Part shown: positions 1-8,010 of the stretch, in pieces
Layout of the letters: each line of letters opens with the position of its first letter
Numbering within the stretch: position 1 is the first letter of the stretch
NCBI GenBank assembly: GCA_044230205.1
Contig: JBGARN010000054.1
Location: 1 to 26,402, forward strand
Direction of reading: 5' to 3'
Origin: JAEUTH01 sp044230205
GTDB taxonomy: Bacteria > Bacteroidota > Bacteroidia > AKYH767-A > OLB10
Length of the DNA: 26,402 nucleotides
Notes under the pieces: model-generated
The model's input: only the letters and a program-made list of their open reading frames with translations
Told to the model about the DNA's origin: nothing
The model's database searches: none
Position numbers and translations under genes: made by a program

Positions 1-692
1 ACAGGATCGGGCATTTGAGTAATCACAGGCAAAGTAGGAGTAGGAATATAGAGTTGTGCAATATTATTCACAGAAGCACTACCACAGCCTCCTTCAATTC
101 TTACAGCCTGTGAGGTGCTGGTACCATTTGTATAATCAATACTATAAATGTAAAAAGTGTAAGAGCCCGGAGTTACTGGTACAGGAAGGACGGAACCATT
201 AGCAAAGCCAACAAAATTCCCCAATGGCCAAACATTGTCATATACTGCAAATGCAATATTTGGAACCGGAATTCCATTACCGCAACCATTAGGGCAACTA
301 CCTCCACCAGTTCCATTTGGAACAATATTTAATGCATATGGATTGCCATTGCAATTGGTGATGCTTTGTGGCTGCACATCCCAGCCAACAGCAGCTCCTC
401 CGCCAAATTGGGTTACATAAACAAGTGTTGTGATTGAATTTCCACCGGCATCAAGTCCTTCGCAATAAATGTCACCGGTATTAATATTGCAGGTGGCAGA
501 TGCTGCACTGGTTCCTTGTCCAGTAAGGTTATACCATCCCGGTGGAAAGGTCCACTGATAACTAACAGCACCCGGAATGACAGCAGTGTAACTGTAGGTA
601 TTGCCGGCACATACATCATTATCGCCAAAGATCTGTGCATTACTAATTGTGCTTACAATAAGCCATAGGCAAATGGTAATAATTGTTTTCAT
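1..692 (-). CDS. Secreted PKD-like repeat protein, N-terminal part (runs off left edge)
   Basis: I read this by translating the minus strand from the ATG at 692-690; the frame stays open for 230 codons to the window edge, so the C-terminus is missing. Residues 1-19 form a classic signal peptide (Lys near the N-terminus, an Ile/Leu/Trp-rich core, then S-N-A before Gln20), typical of Bacteroidota exported proteins. Directly after it comes a PKD/Ig-like segment (D-V-C-A-G-N, then Y-Q-W-T-F-P-P-G-W), followed by Gly/Asn-rich beta-type sequence with several Cys (C-N-G-N, C-P-N-G-C-G-N-G). The composition matches large cell-surface or T9SS-exported proteins, but no sorting domain is visible because the end lies outside. 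The upstream gene ade is on the same strand with a 95 bp gap. Catalytic function, if any, cannot be seen. Confidence 0.8.
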   Translation of the reverse strand, partial: MKTIITICLWLIVSTISNAQIFGDNDVCAGNTYSYTAVIPGAVSYQWTFPPGWYNLTGQGTSAASATCNINTGDIYCEGLDAGGNSITTLVYVTQFGGGAAVGWDVQPQSITNCNGNPYALNIVPNGTGGGSCPNGCGNGIPVPNIAFAVYDNVWPLGNFVGFANGSVLPVPVTPGSYTFYIYSIDYTNGTSTSQAVRIEGGCGSASVNNIAQLYIPTPTLPVITQMPDP

Positions 693-787
693 AATGAATA
701 TTGTTTGTGGTTTAATGCTCTTGTTTTCCCAATTGCAGTAATTACCAATTGCGTAAAACGAAGACTAATTTAGGAATAAAAATGACT

Positions 788-2419
788 TCAGATAAACTTA
801 AAATCTTTACCGCTAAACAATCCTTTATCGCTCAGTTTTAAATCAGGTATTACTAAAAGAGCCATAAATGAAAGTGTCATGTAAGGTGCTCTGAGTTTAC
901 AACCAAGTTGTTTTACTTTTTTATCAATGGCTGAATAGGCATGGCCAACTTCTTCGCAGCTCTTATCGCTCATCAAACCTGCTATCGGTAAAGGTAACAC
1001 AGCATCATCAGTGTTGGTTACCACACTTAAACCACCATTATTTTCTATAAGAAGATTAACTGCTTTGCAGATATCATCATCACTTACGCCAACTGCGATG
1101 ATGTTGTGCGAATCGTGTGCAACTGTTGATGCAATAGCACCGGATTGAAGGCCGAAGTTTTTGATAAAAGCAACTGCAGGTTTTTCGGTTGAGTAACGGT
1201 TTACCACTGTTATTTTCAAAATATCATTTGCAATATCGCTAACCAAAAAACCATTTTCAATTTTTGCACCGGCTTGAATATGGTTGGTGATTAATTGCCC
1301 GTCAATGGCTTCTATAACGTCAGTTTGAAGTTGGAAGTTTGAAGTTGGAAGTTGGAATTCTCCAGCAGTTTTTTTGCTCGTTGAAAAATTATTGATGATT
1401 TTGTTTTCTCTTTCTGGTAAAATTGATTTTCCGTTTTCAGCAACTTTCTCACCATCTATATAAGTTGAAAGCACTTTAAAGGTTTTTAAATCTTCAACTA
1501 AAATAAAATCAGCAGCGTCACCAATTTGCATGACTCCTGATTTTAATTTGTAATGCTGCTTCGGGTTGATGCAGGCGCAACGCAAAACATCAAATACATT
1601 GTGACCCTTCGCAACAGCGCGCGCGCAGAGTTGATTGATGTGTCCCAGCAACAAATCATCAGGATGTTTATCATCACTGCACAACATGACGCGCTCCGGA
1701 AACTCAGAAATCAATTCATGCAATGCTTCAAAATTTTTTGCAGCGCTTCCTTCACGAATTAAAATTTTCATACCGTATTTTAATTTGTCTAATGCTTCTT
1801 CCCTGGTGAAGCATTCATGGTCAGTGCTGATGGTAACATTTCCCGGTTGGCCGGCTTCAATATATTTTTTTGCATCAACACCTTTCAATCCGGGTGCATG
1901 TCCATCCACCGGCTTATTATGTTTTTTAGCTAATGCAATTTTTTTCAGCACTTCTTCATCCCCGAATAACACACCGGGATAATTCATCATCTCACTTAAA
2001 TAATAAATTTCATCGTGCTTTAAAAGTTCTTCCACAGCATTGGCATCAAGCACAGCGCCTGCAGTTTCAAAAATGGTGGCAGGCACACAACTGGGCGCAC
2101 CAAAATGAAATTTAAGCTTTGCTGTGCGTGCACTTTCCAGCATATAATAAACACCTTCAAGTCCGCATACGTTTGCAATTTCATGCGGATCACTTACCGT
2201 GGCAACGGTGCCATGAGTTAATGCAATGCGGGCAAACTCATAGGGTGTAAGCATACTGCTTTCAATATGTATGTGCGAATCAACAAACCCGGGAAGTAAA
2301 TAATCAGTAAAAATTTCACCAAAGGGTGTGATGGAATTTATTTTACCGTTATCAATTTCAATGGCAGCCGGAAATATTTTTTTGTTGATGATGTCCACAT
2401 AATTTGATTTGATTATCAT
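788..2419 (-). CDS. ade: Adenine deaminase
   Basis: 543 aa, near the usual family length. Adenine deaminase (EC 3.5.4.2) hydrolyses adenine to hypoxanthine and ammonia in cytosolic purine salvage. Seen: the amidohydrolase metal motif H-I-H-I-E-S-S (His49, His51), then D-P-H-E-I-A-N-V-C-G, a D-G-H-A-P-G block, T-D-H-E-C and the S-D-D-K-H-P-D-D-L motif that carries the late metal-binding Asp. The C-terminal domain typical of this family follows (V-A-H-D-S-H-N-I, then G-V-S-D-D-D-I). Between the two domains, at about residues 355-366, the protein contains residues encoded by a five-fold GTTKGAA heptad repeat; this looks like intergenic-type repeat DNA inside a linker. It is transcribed divergently from recG across a 138 bp gap. 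The start ATG gives the expected N-terminal beta strand. Confidence 0.95.
   Translation of the reverse strand: MIIKSNYVDIINKKIFPAAIEIDNGKINSITPFGEIFTDYLLPGFVDSHIHIESSMLTPYEFARIALTHGTVATVSDPHEIANVCGLEGVYYMLESARTAKLKFHFGAPSCVPATIFETAGAVLDANAVEELLKHDEIYYLSEMMNYPGVLFGDEEVLKKIALAKKHNKPVDGHAPGLKGVDAKKYIEAGQPGNVTISTDHECFTREEALDKLKYGMKILIREGSAAKNFEALHELISEFPERVMLCSDDKHPDDLLLGHINQLCARAVAKGHNVFDVLRCACINPKQHYKLKSGVMQIGDAADFILVEDLKTFKVLSTYIDGEKVAENGKSILPERENKIINNFSTSKKTAGEFQLPTSNFQLQTDVIEAIDGQLITNHIQAGAKIENGFLVSDIANDILKITVVNRYSTEKPAVAFIKNFGLQSGAIASTVAHDSHNIIAVGVSDDDICKAVNLLIENNGGLSVVTNTDDAVLPLPIAGLMSDKSCEEVGHAYSAIDKKVKQLGCKLRAPYMTLSFMALLVIPDLKLSDKGLFSGKDFKFI
1323..1357. repeat. Five tandem GTTKGAA heptads inside ade
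   Basis: The plus strand reads GTTTGAA or GTTGGAA five times in succession (order T, G, T, G, G at the variable position). It is read through in frame as part of the interdomain linker of adenine deaminase. A degenerate relative on the opposite strand, TTCAAAC followed by two CTCAAAC, occurs in the intergenic space after polA at 10546-10566, so this is probably a dispersed element rather than part of the enzyme's ancestral sequence (inference). Confidence 0.75.
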
Positions 2420-2505
2420 AGCACAAAATATTTTTTGAAATATAGAAATTCTTAATTTGAATAAGGCTTTAAGTTATATCCTTATGAGTTTAAGGTTTAA
2501 GAATA

Positions 2506-2533
2506 TTGCAAGTTGAATTAAGAATTATGTTTG
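2506..2533 (+). promoter_or_regulatory. Candidate Bacteroidota-type promoter for recG
   Basis: TATGTTTG at 2526-2533 fits the TAnnTTTG -7 element of the Bacteroidota primary sigma factor, and a TTG at 2506-2508 lies 17 bp upstream as a weak -33 element. It is 24 bp before the recG ATG, so the leader would be short. The -33 match is poor; an alternative TTG lies at 2513-2515. Confidence 0.4.
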
Positions 2534-2557
2534 CATGGTTTCATGTAAAAATATTCA

Positions 2558-4678
2558 ATGGCGTATTTACCTGCAGATCATTTTTTTTCGAAAGAAGTAA
2601 AGTTCCTTAAAGGTGCGGGACCTCAGCGCGCAGAATTATTACAGCAGGAATATGGTATTACTACTTATGGCGATTTGATTCAGCATTTTCCTTACCGCTG
2701 GGTCGACCGCAGTAAATTTTATAAAATCAAGGAACTCACCGAAGATTCACCGTATATACAGTTGCGCGGAAAAATTAAAACAATTACGGCAGCTGGCGAG
2801 AAACGAACTAACCGGTTGCTTGCCACCTTTGTTGATGATACCGGATCAATTGACCTGGTGTGGTTTCAGGGTATTAAGTATTTGCGCGATACATTAAAGG
2901 CCGGTGTTGAATATGTGTTATTCGGAAAGCCAACCATCTTCAATGGTAAATTAAATATTGTGCATCCGGATCTGGAATTGCTGGCAACATTTAATGAGCA
3001 GTTAAGCGGAAATGTACAAAGTATGTATCCGACAACTGAAAAGAGTAAAGCACGCGGATTAGACAGCAAAGCTATCTGGCGGATGCAGAAAGTATTAATT
3101 CAACAATTGCCTCCGCGTATTGAAGAAACGTTACCCAAATCGCTCATCAGTAATTTGCGTTTGATTTCATTGCATGATTCGTTAATCAACATTCATTTTC
3201 CTGAAGATGATAATAAGCTCGCACTTGCAAAATTCAGGTTGAAGTTTGATGAGTTGTTTTACCTGCAAATGAAATTGCTGCAACTCAAATTAATCAGGAC
3301 AGAGAAAAGCAGAGGCAAAGTGTTCTCTGTTGTTGGAGAATATTTTAACAGCTTTTATAAAAATTATCTTCCGTTTGAACTGACCAATGCACAAAAACGT
3401 GTGCTGAAAGAGATAAGAAACAATACAGCAACAGGGCACCAGATGAATCGCTTACTGCAGGGAGATGTGGGTAGCGGAAAAACCTTAGTGGCATTAATGA
3501 GCATGCTGCTTGCAATTGACAACGGCACACAGGCATGCTTAATGGCGCCAACCGAAATTCTGGCTCAGCAGCATTTTGAAACGCTAACCAGCCTGTTAAA
3601 AGATATGCCCTTAAAAGTTGAACTACTAACAGGTTCAACCAAAACAGCAAAAAGAAAAAAAATACTTGCAGAGCTTGAGCGAAATGAAATACAGTTGTTG
3701 ATTGGCACGCATGCATTGATTGAAGACAATGTGCAATTTGCAGATTTGGGGTTGGCAGTAATTGATGAACAGCATCGCTTTGGTGTAGAGCAGCGGTTTA
3801 AGCTCTGGAATAAAAATAAGAATGAGCCTCCGCATATTCTTGTGATGACGGCTACGCCTATTCCCCGCACACTGGCAATGACACTTTATGGCGATTTAGA
3901 TGTATCGGTAATTGATGAATTACCACCCGGGCGAAAACCCATTACTACTGTCCATCGTTTTGAGAGTAACAGGGTTCGGGTAGTAGGATTTTTAAAAGAA
4001 GAAATTGCCAAGGGCCGGCAGGTTTATATTGTTTATCCGTTGATTGAAGAAAGTGAAAAAATGGATTACATGAACCTGATGCAGGGTTTTGATGCAATTG
4101 TGCGTGATTTTCCAAGGCCGCAATACCATGTTAGTATAGTGCATGGAAAAATGAAAGCTGCTGATAAAGATTTTGAAATGCAGCAATTTGTAGCAGGTAA
4201 AACCCAAATAATGATTGCAACAACAGTTATTGAAGTTGGTGTAAATGTTCCTAATGCAAGTGTTATGGTAATAGAAAGTGCCGAGCGATTTGGATTATCG
4301 CAGTTGCATCAATTACGCGGACGTGTTGGAAGAGGAGCAGACCAATCGTATTGCATATTAATGACTGATTATAAGTTAAGCGAAGAAGCACGCACACGAT
4401 TAAAAACCATGTGCGAAACCAACGATGGTTTTGCAATAAGTGAAGTGGATTTGAAATTACGCGGCCCGGGTGATATACAGGGCACACAACAAAGCGGTCA
4501 AATGAATCTTAAGATTTCCGATCTGACCAAAGACGGAAGTATTCTTGAACTGGCACGCGCAACGGCCATAGAAATTTTAAAAAACGACCCGCAGCTTTCT
4601 TTACAGGAAAATTATGTGATAAAAGCTATTTTGAAGAAAGAAGAGGAGCAAAAAGGTAATTGGAGTAAGGTGAGCTGA
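2558..4678 (+). CDS. recG: ATP-dependent DNA helicase RecG
   Basis: 706 aa, full length for RecG. It remodels stalled replication forks and recombination intermediates (branch migration) in the nucleoid. Seen in order: an N-terminal wedge/OB region starting with a helix-hairpin-like K-G-A-G-P-Q-R-A-E-L stretch and the W-F-Q-G OB motif; Walker A G-D-V-G-S-G-K-T at residues 302-309; the RecG-type motif II D-E-Q-H-R-F-G-V (Asp403 to His406); motif III T-A-T-P-I-P-R-T-L; then helicase motifs V and VI with Q-L-H-Q-L-R-G-R-V-G-R-G and the RecG-specific L-R-G-P-G-D-I-Q-G-T-Q-Q-S-G block. All key residues are intact. It stands alone between divergent ade and the downstream sensor kinase, with 177 bp before the latter. 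A weak ATGCAA/TTGCAT hairpin at about 4680-4704 may end its transcript. Confidence 0.97.
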   Translation: MAYLPADHFFSKEVKFLKGAGPQRAELLQQEYGITTYGDLIQHFPYRWVDRSKFYKIKELTEDSPYIQLRGKIKTITAAGEKRTNRLLATFVDDTGSIDLVWFQGIKYLRDTLKAGVEYVLFGKPTIFNGKLNIVHPDLELLATFNEQLSGNVQSMYPTTEKSKARGLDSKAIWRMQKVLIQQLPPRIEETLPKSLISNLRLISLHDSLINIHFPEDDNKLALAKFRLKFDELFYLQMKLLQLKLIRTEKSRGKVFSVVGEYFNSFYKNYLPFELTNAQKRVLKEIRNNTATGHQMNRLLQGDVGSGKTLVALMSMLLAIDNGTQACLMAPTEILAQQHFETLTSLLKDMPLKVELLTGSTKTAKRKKILAELERNEIQLLIGTHALIEDNVQFADLGLAVIDEQHRFGVEQRFKLWNKNKNEPPHILVMTATPIPRTLAMTLYGDLDVSVIDELPPGRKPITTVHRFESNRVRVVGFLKEEIAKGRQVYIVYPLIEESEKMDYMNLMQGFDAIVRDFPRPQYHVSIVHGKMKAADKDFEMQQFVAGKTQIMIATTVIEVGVNVPNASVMVIESAERFGLSQLHQLRGRVGRGADQSYCILMTDYKLSEEARTRLKTMCETNDGFAISEVDLKLRGPGDIQGTQQSGQMNLKISDLTKDGSILELARATAIEILKNDPQLSLQENYVIKAILKKEEEQKGNWSKVS

Positions 4679-4730
4679 GATGCAAAGTTGAATTATGATT
4701 GCATTTATATTTATTTCTTGATTAAAATAA

Positions 4731-4748
4731 ATTACCATATTTGGTAAT
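4731..4748. promoter_or_regulatory. Inverted-repeat operator candidate, copy 1
   Basis: ATTACCATATTTGGTAAT: perfect 7 bp arms (ATTACCA/TGGTAAT) around a 4 bp centre, 107 bp before the sensor kinase ATG. The core TACCA-N4-TGGTA recurs upstream of the response regulator (6899-6912) and of the S74/T9SS gene (7810-7823). A dimeric LuxR/NarL-type regulator is the natural candidate ligand (inference). Confidence 0.55.
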
Positions 4749-4855
4749 AGTACTTTATTAAGGTCAAATTCATTTTTGCTAAACCAAGTACTTTATATCT
4801 TCTAAAGCTTATTTGGACTTTAGCCTTAATATGATTTTCTAATCCCAAAATAATT

Positions 4856-6838
4856 ATGAAAAGAAATTTACTGTTTCTACTTTTAGTTATTTCATCAATT
4901 AAAGTAAGCGCTCAGGACCAACAGCAAATTGATTCGCTTCAATCAGAACTAAAAAACCACGAAGCAAAAAAGTTGGAACTTGGTAAAAGCACTCCGGCTA
5001 TGTACGACACAACAGCAGCCAATATATTATACGAGCTTTCAAAAGCGCATTGGTACGGCCAACCGGATAAAGCAATTGTATTTGCTAATCGCAGCAAGGC
5101 TTTATCAGAATCAATCAATTATAAAAAAGGTTTGGGATTTGCCATTTATAGCATCGGTGTTAGTTATACATGGAAATCTGAATTTCCACTAGCATTAGAA
5201 TATTCAAATAAGGCGCTAAAGCTCGGAGAGGCAATGGGTAACAAACAATTGATTGCATCTGCATATACCAACCTGGGTGTTGTGAACAATTTCCAATCTA
5301 ATTATCCCGAAGCATTGAAGAATTTTTTTTCAGCATTAACAATAGGCGATGCAATTGGCGATAAGCAAATTCTTATTTGGAATTATGGCAACATCGCCAA
5401 CATTTATAGTATTCTTGGCAATTTTGAGGATGCATTGAGAAGCAATCTTGCAGGTTTAAAAATTGCTGAGCAATTATCCGATAAGTCTGCTATTGCAGCA
5501 TTTTATAATGCTATTGGCTACAATTACATGAAGTTTGGCCGGTACTCTGAATCCATCTCTTATTGCCTTAAGTCGTTAAACGTTAGTAAAGATCTGAACG
5601 ATAAATTTCAAATAGCAAACGCTTACTATAACCTTGGAAATACCTATCAGGAACAAGGTAATTATACCGAGGCTTTAAAATATTATTTCAACAACTTAAG
5701 GTATGTTGAAGAACTTGATGATAAAGCAGGTATGGGATATGTATATGGTTCAGTAGGAGAAGTATATTATAAACAAAAAAAATATTTACAAGCCATTAAG
5801 TATCTTAATAAAGGTTTAAAAATAGCAAAGGAAGTTGGCAACCTGGATTTAATGAAATACAACTACCAAAATTTGTCAAATGTTTATTATGACATGGCTA
5901 CATCGCCTTTGACACCGGCCCCAAAAAAAGTTGATTTTGCATTGCAGGCACATGAATATTACAAACATTTTATCACTTATCGTGATAGTATGGTAAACAT
6001 TGAAAACACAAAAAAAATAACACAACAGCAAATGCAGTATGAATTTGATAAAAAAGAATTGGCAACAAAAGCCGATAATGAGAAAAAACGTGCTTTAGCC
6101 GCAGCCGAAATTCAAAAACATAAACTCATTCGCAACTTTTCTTTTGTAGGAATTTTTGTTGTCTTACTTGCTGGTGGCTATGGCTTTTACCGATATAGAA
6201 AAAATAAAGAATTAGAAAACCATCAATCATTATTAAACGAACGTTTGCGCATTAGCCGTGAGTTGCACGATGATATGGGCAGCACCCTCAGCAGCATTTC
6301 AGTTTATAGTGAAGTGGCAAAAAATCGTGCTGAGAAAAATGAAAATGAAACAGAAGTTTTATCAAAAATAGGAACAGCTTCGCGTGAGTTGATTGAAAAA
6401 ATGAGTGACATTGTATGGAGTTTAAATCCAAACAACGAAAACTTTGAACAACTGAAAAACCGAATGATGGCATTTGCTGCCATGATGCTAACCCCCAAAG
6501 GGATTTTATTTCAATTTGAAATTGATGATGAAATAAAAAGAACAAGCTTTGCACCCGAGCAACGAAAAAATATTTTCCTCATATATAAAGAAGCTATAAA
6601 CAACATTGTGAAATATTCAGAAGCTACATCAGTGAAGGTAAAAGTGAAGATAAAGGATAATAAATTGAGTTTGGAAGTTATTGATAATGGAAAAGGGTTT
6701 GACACAAACAATGTTGTTGCCTACAACGGCAACGGATTAAAGAACATGAGAGCAAGAGCAGAAGAAATTAAAGCGTTGTTTAATGTTACTTCAAAAATTA
6801 ATGAGGGAGTTAAGATTGAGTTGGCTTTAAGCATTTGA
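4856..6838 (+). CDS. TPR sensor histidine kinase, HisKA_3 (NarX-like) type
   Basis: 660 aa. Residues 1-20 are a signal peptide (ends V-S-A-Q). About residues 50-375 hold tandem tetratricopeptide repeats of roughly 40 residues (A-L-x-N, G-N-Y-x-E-A-L-K-Y-Y), placing a protein-binding sensor in the periplasm. A short coiled coil leads to one membrane segment at about 427-446 (V-G-I-F-V-V-L-L-A-G-G-Y). The cytoplasmic part has the HisKA_3 phosphoacceptor E-L-H-D-D-M-G-S-T-L (His471), an N box K-E-A-I-N-N-I-V-K-Y-S near 578, and G boxes D-N-G-K-G-F-D (from about 610) and G-N-G-L-K-N-M. It is complete and looks active. HisKA_3 kinases normally pair with LuxR/NarL-type regulators, and exactly such a gene follows 129 bp downstream. 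Its N-terminus (I-D-S-L, L-K-N-H-E-A-K-K-L-E-L) resembles that of the second TPR kinase at 14266, so the sensor halves are paralogous. Confidence 0.93.
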   Translation: MKRNLLFLLLVISSIKVSAQDQQQIDSLQSELKNHEAKKLELGKSTPAMYDTTAANILYELSKAHWYGQPDKAIVFANRSKALSESINYKKGLGFAIYSIGVSYTWKSEFPLALEYSNKALKLGEAMGNKQLIASAYTNLGVVNNFQSNYPEALKNFFSALTIGDAIGDKQILIWNYGNIANIYSILGNFEDALRSNLAGLKIAEQLSDKSAIAAFYNAIGYNYMKFGRYSESISYCLKSLNVSKDLNDKFQIANAYYNLGNTYQEQGNYTEALKYYFNNLRYVEELDDKAGMGYVYGSVGEVYYKQKKYLQAIKYLNKGLKIAKEVGNLDLMKYNYQNLSNVYYDMATSPLTPAPKKVDFALQAHEYYKHFITYRDSMVNIENTKKITQQQMQYEFDKKELATKADNEKKRALAAAEIQKHKLIRNFSFVGIFVVLLAGGYGFYRYRKNKELENHQSLLNERLRISRELHDDMGSTLSSISVYSEVAKNRAEKNENETEVLSKIGTASRELIEKMSDIVWSLNPNNENFEQLKNRMMAFAAMMLTPKGILFQFEIDDEIKRTSFAPEQRKNIFLIYKEAINNIVKYSEATSVKVKVKIKDNKLSLEVIDNGKGFDTNNVVAYNGNGLKNMRARAEEIKALFNVTSKINEGVKIELALSI

Positions 6839-6898
6839 TTACTCAGTGGTCACACTGTCTGGGTAACTATCGGGAGAAGTCGAACTCCGAACTAAAAC

Positions 6899-6912
6899 TA
6901 CCACATTTGGTA
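6899..6912. promoter_or_regulatory. Inverted-repeat operator candidate, copy 2
   Basis: TACCACATTTGGTA, 5 bp arms with a 4 bp centre, followed by AATTGCACTT. It ends 55 bp before the regulator's preferred ATG at 6968. It overlaps a possible upstream TTG start at 6914, which argues that the TTG is not used. Confidence 0.55.
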
Positions 6913-6967
6913 ATTGCACTTAAAGGAAAATCATTTCAAATTTGCAACAATAAAAAAATCTCCCACT

Positions 6968-7606
6968 ATGAGCGGTATAAAAGTTATTTTGTTTGATGAT
7001 AATGAACTGCTGCGCGATTCAATTGCTATGTTGCTGAATGACGCAGGTGATTTCGACCTTTTAGGCTCTTACGCCAATTGCTTAGATGTTATTAAGAATA
7101 TTCAGCAAACTAAGCCCGATGTGGTCATTATGGATATTGATATGCCAGGTATGAACGGAATAGAAGGCGTGAAGCTGATCCGTAAAAATTTTCCTTCTGT
7201 TCAGATATTGATGCAAACTGTTTTTGATGATGATGAAAAGGTTTTCGCAGCCATAAAAGCAGGGGCTGCCGGTTATATTTTAAAAAACACCGACCCGAAA
7301 AATATTCTCGAAGCAGTAAGAGAAGTTTATACCGGTGGCGCACCGATGACACCAAGTATTGCACGCAAAGTTTTGCTGCAGTTTCAACAGCCGCAAAAAG
7401 ATGATTTCAATTTGAGTGCGCGCGAAAAAGAAGTGCTCTCACTTTTAGTTGATGGACTTTCGTATAAAATGATTTCTGATAAATTGAATATAACATATGA
7501 TACCGTGCGTGCTCACATGAAAAAAATTTATGAGAAGCTGCACGTATCATCTATGACCGAAGCTGTTGCAAAGGCAATTAACCAAAAGCTTTTTTTTAAT
7601 GTATAG
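6968..7606 (+). CDS. NarL/LuxR-family response regulator
   Basis: 212 aa from the ATG at 6968. I prefer this start over an in-frame TTG at 6914 because the receiver domain begins immediately (M-S-G-I-K-V-I-L-F-D-D-N) and the extra 18 residues would overlap the inverted repeat. Receiver domain about 1-120: acidic pair D-D-N, phosphoacceptor Asp56 in I-M-D-I-D-M-P-G, a Thr in the M-Q-T-V-F stretch, and Lys in G-Y-I-L-K-N. C-terminal LuxR helix-turn-helix about 143-205: L-S-A-R-E-K-E-V-L-S-L-L-V-D-G-L-S-Y-K-M-I-S, then T-V-R-A-H-M-K-K-I-Y-E-K-L-H-V. Probable partner of the HisKA_3 kinase just upstream. It likely binds the TACCA-N4-TGGTA repeats, one of which precedes its own gene (inference). 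A strong terminator follows at 7646. Confidence 0.93.
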   Translation: MSGIKVILFDDNELLRDSIAMLLNDAGDFDLLGSYANCLDVIKNIQQTKPDVVIMDIDMPGMNGIEGVKLIRKNFPSVQILMQTVFDDDEKVFAAIKAGAAGYILKNTDPKNILEAVREVYTGGAPMTPSIARKVLLQFQQPQKDDFNLSAREKEVLSLLVDGLSYKMISDKLNITYDTVRAHMKKIYEKLHVSSMTEAVAKAINQKLFFNV

Positions 7607-7645
7607 CATAACTTTTCTGAAACAGGAATTTTAATCCATTCAAGG

Positions 7646-7679
7646 GGCGATTAACATATTAGAGTTATTCGCCTTTTTT
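7646..7679 (+). terminator. Rho-independent terminator after the LuxR regulator
   Basis: GGCGATTAAC and GTTATTCGCC pair with one mismatch around an 8-nt loop, followed directly by six T. It ends the kinase/regulator unit and separates it from the S74/T9SS gene, so that gene needs its own promoter. The 404 bp gap 7607-8010 holds this terminator, operator copy 3 and otherwise A/T-rich DNA with no coding signal. Confidence 0.8.
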
Positions 7680-7809
7680 ATTTAACATCAATAAACAAAA
7701 ATGTTAATTGCAAATAGGATTCAAGACAATAAGAACAAAAAAAGCAAAATTCCAACATTCAATTTTTCAAATTACCACAATCACCCAACCATCTAATCAC
7801 TAAAAATAC

Positions 7810-7823
7810 TACCACGTTTGGTA
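7810..7823. promoter_or_regulatory. Inverted-repeat operator candidate, copy 3
   Basis: TACCACGTTTGGTA, same arms and 4 bp centre as copies 1 and 2, and again followed by AATTG. It sits 187 bp before the preferred start of the S74/T9SS gene. A half-site TTACCACAAT lies about 40 bp upstream. Confidence 0.55.
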
Positions 7824-8010
7824 ATTGACTGCCCTTCTGTTTGAATGTTTCTTTGTCCCATTGATTCGCGAATAGTATTCCAAATATTAATCAAAAAAAG
7901 GCGTAGCCGAAAACCTATTAGAGTAGGCACAAAATATTCAATCAATAAATCAAATGAAGAATTTTATCAATTCTCAATCATCAGAACAAAATCTTAAAAA
8001 TTTAAAAATT

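Noticed and set aside
4749..4796. Direct repeat AGTACTTTAT (4749 and 4787) before the HisKA_3 kinase
   Set aside because: Two copies 38 bp apart in A/T-rich DNA, not found before the other two operator-bearing genes; too weak to call a site.
6844..6857. Hairpin CAGTG-GTCA-CACTG after the HisKA_3 kinase as terminator or LytTR site
   Set aside because: The stem is only 5 bp with no T-run, and the single GTCAC has no phased partner nearby.
6914..6967. Upstream TTG start adding 18 residues to the LuxR regulator
   Set aside because: The receiver domain begins right at the ATG at 6968, and the TTG lies immediately beside the inverted repeat; the extra residues match nothing in the family.
7954..8010. 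Earlier ATG for the S74/T9SS gene
   Set aside because: It would put 19 polar, Asn/Ser-rich residues before the signal peptide; the ATG at 8011 gives a normal signal peptide.
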